Shown: piece after piece, positions 59,122 to 64,000 of the stretch
Numbering within the stretch: position 1 is the stretch's first letter
Layout: each line of letters opens with the position of its first letter
Assembly: GCF_014873145.1 (NCBI RefSeq)
Contig: NZ_JADBEK010000001.1
Coordinates: 8,866,001 to 8,930,000, forward strand
Direction: 5' to 3'
DNA from: Nonomuraea angiospora
Lineage (GTDB): Bacteria > Actinomycetota > Actinomycetes > Streptosporangiales > Streptosporangiaceae
Length of the DNA: 64,000 nt
Position numbers and translations under genes: made by a program
Notes under the pieces: generated by a model
Databases searched by the model: none
Told to the model about the DNA's origin: nothing
What the model saw: only the letters and a program-made list of their open reading frames with translations

Positions 59122-60620
59122 GCTGTGTCCGATCGCTCCCGCATTCGTGGTGCCCGGCCCGTCCGGTGTCGCCGTCCGCGATCGGCTCAAGCACCTCACC
59201 CCCGCAGGCGAGCAGGTGCTGCGCCTGGTCGGCGCGCATCTGGGTGCACTGGCATCCGCCGACCTGAAAAGCCGATGCGCCGACGGGTTGGCCCACTGCG
59301 TCGTCACCTGGGCGGCCCGCAAACGCGAGTTGACCGCCCACTCGTCGGCGCGCTGGGCCGGGGCCATCACCAAAGCGTCGCACGATCAGTGGGCGCTGGC
59401 GCGCCGCTGCCAGGCCGGCCACATCCGCGACCTCCATGCCGCCATCGCTGTGATAACCCGCCGGCTGTCCCTGCCCGTCGGAAAGAAGGGCACTCGCAAG
59501 GAGCCGGCCGGCTACCGTTCGGCGCAGGAGTGGTTCGTCAAGTCCCGCCGTCTGGGCGTGCTGACCGACCGGCTCGCCCGTCGGAAGGCTGATCAACAGG
59601 CCGGGCGGGTGCGCGTGGTGCGGGGCGGCAAACGCCTCGCACGTGCCCGGCACCATCTGGAGGCCGCCGGGCTCACCGAGGCCGAGTGGCGGCAGTGGTG
59701 GCAGGCCGAGCGCTGGTTCCTGGCCGCCGATGGCGAGTCCGGCAAACGCTACGGAAACGAGACCATCCGCATCACCCCCGACGGCCGGGTGTCGATCAGA
59801 CTGCCCACACCGCTGACACCACGCAAACGCGCCGCACGGCCGCTACGTGCTCGCCTGCCGGGTGGCCTTCACCCACCGCGGCACCGAGTGGGCCGATCGC
59901 ATCGAGGCCAACCGGGCCGTGGCCTACCGCATCCACCTGGACACACAACGAGGACGCTGGTACATCACCGCCTCTTGGCAGATCCCTGCGCCGCCGGCCG
60001 TGCCCCTCTCGGCTGCGCTCGCCGCAGGGGTGATCGGGGTGGACACCAATGCCGACCACCTGGCCGCCTGGCGCCTGGATGTCCACGGCAACCCGATCGG
60101 CAACCCCCGACGCTTCTGCTACGACCTGTCCAGCAACGCCATGCATCGTGACGCGCAGGTCCGCCACGCGCTGACCCGGCTGCTGCACTGGGCACGCACG
60201 TGCGGCGTGAAAGCCATCGCCATCGAAGACCTCGACTTCGCCGCGGAGAAGACCCGGGAGAAGCACGGCCGCCGCAAACGCTTCCGCCGGCTCATCTCCG
60301 GCCTGCCCACGAGCAAGCTTCGGGCCCGGCTGACCTCGATGGCCGACGCCACCGGGATCGCGGTGGCGATCGGCAGACGCGCCCAAGGGCACCCGATCCG
60401 GCGTCGGACGGCACCGCCCCCTGTTCACCGGAGCGATGAGCAGGGGCATCGGACCATCCAGGCCGAACCGGAAACCCGTGGGCGTGAGGGACCCCCCCGC
60501 ATCCCCGGACCACGGACACGATCCGTGCCGCCCGGACACGGCGCGTACGCGGGCGACCAGAACGCTCAACACCGTTCGGAGCGTTCGGCTGAGCACGTGC
60601 CACTTGTGCTCAGTCCATAG
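59114..60620 (+). pseudogene. tnpB: tnpB (RNA-guided nuclease family), frameshifted and internally deleted
   Basis: Two frames together encode a TnpB-like protein. The first (59114 to about 59818) contains the N-terminal helical region with KSRCADGLAHCVVTWAARKR and ends at RVSIRLPTPLT. The sequence then continues in another frame as HANAPHGRYVLACRVAFTHRG from 59820, so one extra base (or a loss of two) lies at about 59818-59820. The RuvC-I aspartate is in VIGVDTNAD (codon near 60042) and RuvC-II glutamate in IAIEDLDF (near 60225). After MADATGIAVAI the sequence jumps to GRRAQGHPIRR at about 60370. The usual VDPAYTSKWG segment with the zinc finger and RuvC-III aspartate is missing, so the nuclease must be inactive. 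Confidence 0.8.
60559..60611 (+). ncRNA. Two consecutive hairpins at the tnpB 3' end (omega-RNA/right-end candidate)
   Basis: AACGCTC/GAGCGTT (60559-60565 and 60577-60583) and CTGAGCAC/GTGCTCAG (60587-60594 and 60604-60611) form two perfect stems three bases apart. In TnpB systems the guide RNA scaffold is encoded at and beyond the 3' end of tnpB and overlaps the right end of the element. Position and structure fit, but no covariance model was run. Confidence 0.4.
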
Positions 60621-60633
60621 GTACGGTGCTGGG

Positions 60634-61611
60634 ATGCGAGTATTGATTACTGGCGGGGCGGGATATATCGGGAGCACGGTCGCGTCGGCGTGCCTCGATG
60701 CCGGGATCGAGCCCGTCATTCTCGACAACCTCATCACGGGCAGGCGCGAGTTCGCGAAGGGGCGGGCGTTCTATGAAGGGGATATCAGCGACGGCCCACT
60801 GATTGACAAGATATTTGCCGAATATCCGGATATTGAGGCCGTAGTCCACTGTGCCGCGTTCATCGTGGTCCCCGACTCCGTCGCCGACCCCATTGGCTAC
60901 TACCGTGCGAACGTCACCAAGAGCCTCGAGTTCGTCGATCATCTGATCCGCAACGGCTGCACCCGGATGATCTTCAGCTCCTCCGCGTCCATCTACCGCA
61001 CGGGCGACGACCACACGGTGACCGAGGACTCCCCCCTCGACCCCCAGAGCCCGTACGCGCGGACCAAGGCGGTCTGCGAGGCCATGTTCGCCGACATCGC
61101 CGCAGGCCGCCCGATCAAGATCCTCTCCCTGCGCTACTTCAACCCGATCGGCGCCGACCCCGAGATGCGCACCGGTCTGCAGTTGCGGCGGCCCAGCCAC
61201 GCCCTCGGCAAGATGATCGAGGCGTACGAGGAAGGCGTCCCCTTCCGGATCACCGGCACCGGCTACCCGACCAGGGACGGCACGGGCATCCGCGACTACG
61301 TTCACGTCTGGGACCTGGCGACGGCGCACGTGGCGGCGCTGCGGCGGTTCGACGGGCTGGACGTCGACGTGATCAACCTGGGCACCGGCGCCGGCACCAC
61401 CGTCCGGGAGTTGGCCGAGGCGTTCAACCGGGTCGTCGACCGCCCGATCGAGGTCGTCGAGACCGACCCGCGCCCCGGCGACGTGGCCGGCGCCTACACC
61501 CGCAGCGACCGCGCCCGCAGCCTGCTGGACTGGCAGGCCCGCTACTCCGTCGAGGAGGGCATCAGGCATTCGCTCGAATGGGCGGGCCTGCGGGAGTCCC
61601 GGCTCGGGTAG
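60634..61611 (+). CDS. galE: UDP-glucose 4-epimerase-like SDR enzyme
   Basis: A 325-residue extended SDR of the GalE type, interconverting UDP-glucose and UDP-galactose (or N-acetyl forms). It starts at ATG 60634. The NAD motif MRVLITGGAGYIGSTVA is at the N-terminus. The catalytic SSSASIY serine, YARTK with Tyr and Lys, RYFNPIGADP and TRDGTGIRDYVHVWDLA are all present. It lies next to the right end of a decayed mobile element, so its native promoter may have been displaced; the TAGGTACGGT just upstream might act as a -10 region. A long inverted repeat follows the gene. Confidence 0.9.
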   Translation: MRVLITGGAGYIGSTVASACLDAGIEPVILDNLITGRREFAKGRAFYEGDISDGPLIDKIFAEYPDIEAVVHCAAFIVVPDSVADPIGYYRANVTKSLEFVDHLIRNGCTRMIFSSSASIYRTGDDHTVTEDSPLDPQSPYARTKAVCEAMFADIAAGRPIKILSLRYFNPIGADPEMRTGLQLRRPSHALGKMIEAYEEGVPFRITGTGYPTRDGTGIRDYVHVWDLATAHVAALRRFDGLDVDVINLGTGAGTTVRELAEAFNRVVDRPIEVVETDPRPGDVAGAYTRSDRARSLLDWQARYSVEEGIRHSLEWAGLRESRLG

Positions 61612-61614
61612 ACC

Positions 61615-61692
61615 TGCGTCCTGGTGGTCCCGGGTCGCGCGGTTCTAGACGTCCACGAGCCCGATCGCGGCCGGGCTGACCACCAGGACGCA
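61615..61692. terminator. 15-bp inverted repeat with 48-nt loop after galE
   Basis: TGCGTCCTGGTGGTC (61615-61629) and its exact complement (61678-61692) flank a 48-nt loop that itself is GC-rich and foldable. It starts 4 bases after the galE stop and ends 25 bases before the stop of the convergent secreted-protein gene, so it can act as a two-way terminator. The large loop is unusual for a plain terminator. Confidence 0.55.
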
Positions 61693-61716
61693 CGCCGCGC
61701 TCGGGCCGAGGACCGC

Positions 61717-62496
61717 CTACCGGGAGGCGAGCGCCTCGTTCGGAATGAGCTGGAATTCCTGCAGTTCCTGCAGCATCTCGTCGAGGGCCTGCCGATTGAG
61801 CTCTTCGGAGCTGATCACCAGCTCCTCGGGCGGAGCCTTGATCGTCACCTTGTGACCCCAGTCGCTGTAGCGGGTGTCAACCGTTTCCGAACTTGAAGAG
61901 CTTTTCACGCCGGTGAAGAAGCGGCTGGGCAGGCCGGTGGAGTCGACGCTCAGCCGATAGTCCACCGAAGGGCCGAAATAGAGCCCTCTGAGCTTGGCCG
62001 TCTGTTTGGTGGTGAGTGTGCCTCTGTAGAGGCGACCCGTGCTGGACTTCGCGTGAGAGAGCAGGCCCTTCAACTGGGCAGGCTGGAAGATGTCGAGGGG
62101 GTGAAAGGTGCCGCTCGCCCTACTCGCATCGCCCATAAGCAGCCAGGTCTTGCCCTCGGGCAGAGTCTTCGTCAAAGCCTCGCTCTGGACGTAAGCCTGG
62201 TTCCCGACGGTCACCGCGCGGAAGTCGATCTTCTCTGAGGGCTTCAGGAAGCTCCCGCGCAGGATCACATCGGAGGCGACGACCCCTGACGCGCCGAACT
62301 CGAAGGTGCCGGTCACACGGAGGGCGGTCGGCTTCTTCCCCTTGCCCATCGATCGGGACAATTCGGAGACCTTCACGCCGTGCCCGGGCACGAGCTGCTT
62401 CTTCAGCGCCTTCACCGGATCAGGGGTTGCCGCCTGTGCCGGTGCGGCGGTGAGCAGGGCCGCGGCGGCCACCGCCGCCGCCAGAACTCGCTTCAT
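61717..62496 (-). CDS. Secreted protein of unknown function, paralogue 1
   Basis: A 259-residue exported protein. ATG 62496 has AAGG 7 nt upstream (another ATG lies two codons before). A Sec signal peptide (MKRVLAAAVAAAALLTAAPAQA) leads to a mature part starting ATPDPVKALKKQL. It shares KALKKQxVxGHGVxxSE, FEFGxSGxVASDV, LPEGKxW and the late TRYxxWGxKVxIKAP with the neighbour at 62566-63378, so the two are tandem duplicates. The overall pattern recalls lipoprotein-carrier folds such as LppX/LprG, but I cannot support that by motif. The C-terminus ends in an acidic, glutamine-rich helix. Confidence 0.7.
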   Translation of the reverse strand: MKRVLAAAVAAAALLTAAPAQAATPDPVKALKKQLVPGHGVKVSELSRSMGKGKKPTALRVTGTFEFGASGVVASDVILRGSFLKPSEKIDFRAVTVGNQAYVQSEALTKTLPEGKTWLLMGDASRASGTFHPLDIFQPAQLKGLLSHAKSSTGRLYRGTLTTKQTAKLRGLYFGPSVDYRLSVDSTGLPSRFFTGVKSSSSSETVDTRYSDWGHKVTIKAPPEELVISSEELNRQALDEMLQELQEFQLIPNEALASR

Positions 62497-62518
62497 GCGC
62501 ATCCTTGAAGAGGAGAAA

Positions 62519-62549
62519 GCCTCCTCCCGCCCCGCGGGCGGAAGGAGGC
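62519..62549 (-). terminator. Rho-independent-type terminator between the tandem paralogues
   Basis: GCCTCCT-C-CCGCCC and GGGCGG-A-AGGAGGC form a 14-bp stem with one mismatch and a 3-nt loop, followed on the minus strand by the T-rich TTTCTCCTCTTC. It lies between the stop of the upstream paralogue (62566) and the start of the downstream one (62496). It may attenuate read-through from the first gene into the second. Confidence 0.7.
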
Positions 62550-62565
62550 AGAGAAAGAACTAGTG

Positions 62566-63378
62566 CTAGTTGGCGAGCGAGTTCAGGGAGTTGTTCGGGA
62601 TCTCCTGCGGAACGTCGCTGTCCTCACCGAGGTCGTCCACGTCGACCCACAGGTCCTCGGCCGGAGCCTTGATCTTGACCTTGGATCCCCACCCAAGGTA
62701 CCGGGTCTCGGTCTCGGAGCGGGTCTTGCCCAGGACGCCGAAGTCCAGGCTCCAGCCCGAGTTGAGCGTGGTGACCAGACCCTTGGAGTTGACCTTCAGC
62801 GCGTAGTCGATCTTGATCTTGCCGATCGTGCCGGACAGCTTCTGCCCGTAGACCTTGGCCAGTTCGCTGTAGGTGAGGGCGCCCTTGTAGGTGCCGCCCT
62901 TGAAGCTCTTGGCACGCGACACCAGCGTCTTGAGCACCTTCGGCTCGAAGACGTCGAGGATCTGGTTGAAGGTGCCGCCGGTCGCCTCGCCACCGCCGTA
63001 ACGAATCCACTTCTTGCCCTCGGGCAGGTCCTCGGTGAACAGCCCGCCCTGGACGTAGCTGTAGCCACCGACGGTGATGATGCGCGGCGGGGCGAACGCG
63101 GCCGCGAGGCTCTTGTCGCTGCCGGACCTGCGGGTCCGGACATCGCTGGCGACGATTCCCGACTTGCCGAACTCGAAAGAGCCGAGCGTCGTGCTGACGC
63201 CCATGCTCTTGCCGTCCACGGACATCCGGGTCTTCTCCGAGATCCGTACCCCGTGCCCCGCGACGAACTGCTTCTTGAGCGCCTTCACCGGGTCCACCGG
63301 CGCGGCCTGCGCGGCAGGTGTGGCGGTAACGAGCGCGGCAGCGGTGGTTAACGCCAAGCCCGCGAGAATTCGCTTCAT
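62566..63378 (-). CDS. Secreted protein of unknown function, paralogue 2
   Basis: A 270-residue exported protein with GGGGAAA upstream of ATG 63378. The signal peptide reads MKRILAGLALTTAAALVTAT with cleavage near AAQA. The mature part (APVDPVKALKKQF, SFEFGKSGIVASDV, DLPEGKKWIRYGG, TRYLGWGSKVKIKAP) matches the paralogue at 61717-62496. It ends in an acidic stretch with DDLGEDSDVPQ. I see no catalytic motif. Duplicated secreted proteins of this kind could bind lipids or wall components; this is not shown. Confidence 0.7.
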   Translation of the reverse strand: MKRILAGLALTTAAALVTATPAAQAAPVDPVKALKKQFVAGHGVRISEKTRMSVDGKSMGVSTTLGSFEFGKSGIVASDVRTRRSGSDKSLAAAFAPPRIITVGGYSYVQGGLFTEDLPEGKKWIRYGGGEATGGTFNQILDVFEPKVLKTLVSRAKSFKGGTYKGALTYSELAKVYGQKLSGTIGKIKIDYALKVNSKGLVTTLNSGWSLDFGVLGKTRSETETRYLGWGSKVKIKAPAEDLWVDVDDLGEDSDVPQEIPNNSLNSLAN

Positions 63379-63770
63379 ACGATTTCCCCGTTCGATTCAA
63401 AAGGAGAGGGAGCAGAATCCTGCCAATAGAAGATCACGACCATATATCGACAACCCGGTCACGCGATGCCGAAACGGTGCATTTTCGTGCAGGGTCCGTC
63501 CTGGAGAAGTGAGATGACCGTCACAGAGCGGAAGAACCATGCCCCCATGACCTGGGCAGGTCAAGCTTCGGGCTAGGCTTTACCGGCGGAAACGCCCGGC
63601 ACGCACCCCTGAGCGTAGGAGCTCGCCGTGAGAGAGCGAGGCACGATGCCAACGAGCGGTGAGCGGACGCGACCGTCAGCGCAGTTGCCCGGGCCGTCGA
63701 ACATCAGTCGGAAAAGCAGGGCGCGAACCCGACAGAGGGCGAGCGACCAAACGGAAGAGGACGGACCCTC
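63379..63770. other. Promoter region of sucC
   Basis: About 390 bases between the divergent secreted-protein gene and sucC. Near 63440 it is AT-rich (CATATATCGACAA), probably the leftward promoter. The right part (63600-63770) presumably holds the sucC promoter and leader, ending in GGAAGAGGACGG before the GTG start. Short frames here are not supported as genes. Confidence 0.45.
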
Positions 63771-64000
63771 GTGGACCTGTTCGAACATCAGGCGAAGGAG
63801 CTCTTCGCCGACTACGGCATCCCGGTGCCACGCGGCATCGTCGCACACAACGTGGAGGAGGTGCGGTCGGCCGCCGAGGAGCTGACCGGCCGCGTTGTCG
63901 TCAAGGCCCAGGTCAAGACCGGTGGCCGAGGCAAAGCCGGAGGCGTCAAGGTGGCCGACGACGCGGCCGACGCCGTGACCAAGGCCGAAGCCATCCTCGG
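63771..64000 (+). CDS. sucC: Succinyl-CoA ligase (ADP-forming) beta subunit, N-terminal part
   Basis: The first 76 codons of sucC, cut by the window edge. It starts at GTG 63771 with GGAAGAGGACGG upstream. [20 protein letters not shown] and [18 protein letters not shown] are the ATP-grasp N-terminal signatures of the beta subunit. The enzyme converts succinyl-CoA to succinate with ATP formation in the citric acid cycle. sucD would be expected just beyond the window. Confidence 0.95.
   Translation, partial: MDLFEHQAKELFADYGIPVPRGIVAHNVEEVRSAAEELTGRVVVKAQVKTGGRGKAGGVKVADDAADAVTKAEAIL

Larger units (their letters stand above)
58951..60611 (+). mobile_element. Decayed TnpB-only IS200/IS605-type element
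   Basis: A single broken tnpB gene (59114-60620) lies between a left-end hairpin (58951-58968) and two right-end hairpins (60559-60583 and 60587-60611). No TnpA (Y1 transposase) gene is present, which is common for TnpB-only elements that depend on a TnpA elsewhere. Ends are inferred from hairpins only; no target-site duplication is expected for this family. The right side stops 22 bases before the start of the galE-like gene. Confidence 0.6.

Overview
The window is high-GC, densely packed chromosomal DNA from a filamentous actinomycete. Evidence includes a WhiB regulator, paired anti-sigma kinases, PspC-type envelope stress proteins, frequent GTG/TTG starts and ATGA-type overlaps. A Streptosporangiaceae member such as Nonomuraea would fit, but the genus cannot be fixed from the sequence alone. 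Core genes frame it: the 3' part of guaA at the left edge, pcrA at 51-53 kb and the 5' end of sucC at the right edge. From memory, Streptomyces keeps guaA, pcrA and sucC in the same order, so most of what lies between guaA and pcrA here looks like accessory cargo in a core region.

Layout. 0-12 kb holds guaA, two paralogous RsbW-like kinases (920-1402 and 9653-10123) that share an upstream block, a 908-residue membrane protein with a periplasmic-binding-protein domain, an isoaspartate methyltransferase, a DUF1996 protein with an internal 282-bp duplication, a two-domain CHRD protein, and a divergent MFS exporter/HxlR regulator pair.

12-40.6 kb is a large cell-surface glycan locus. It has two GT-C-like membrane proteins, a polysaccharide deacetylase, methyltransferases, a GT2-GtrA fusion, several GT2/GT4 glycosyltransferases, a CDP-alcohol phosphotransferase, a sulfotransferase, and a GT2 fused to a TagF-like CDP-glycerol phosphotransferase. 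Within it lie two distinctive modules. The first (18.8-23.4 kb) is a translationally coupled set of acyl carrier protein, ketoreductase-like SDR, AMP-forming ligase, LuxE-like acyl-protein synthetase and LuxC-like acyl reductase. The second (28.0-33.4 kb) is a full pseudaminic-acid route (PseB, C, H, G, I and an SpsF-like cytidylyltransferase) on interleaved operons. Together they suggest a pseudaminic-acid-containing, teichoic-acid-like wall polymer with an unusual acyl-derived modification.

40.7-49.3 kb carries a molybdenum hydroxylase operon (CoxS-L-M-G order, form II active-site loop), a 59-residue membrane protein, and a PspC/LiaF-like protein divergent from a PspC histidine kinase and NarL-type regulator. 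49.3-58.7 kb holds an L,D-transpeptidase, pcrA, a PIG-L deacetylase, a VapBC-like pair with a palindromic operator, a CPBP protease, a degenerate minisatellite, a WhiB protein, a zinc peptidase and a glutamate-cysteine ligase-family enzyme. 58.9-60.6 kb is a decayed TnpB-only insertion element, ending 22 bp before a galE-like gene. Two tandem secreted paralogues and sucC close the window.

No tRNA, rRNA or CRISPR array was seen. All calls come from reading motifs and translations; no database search was run.
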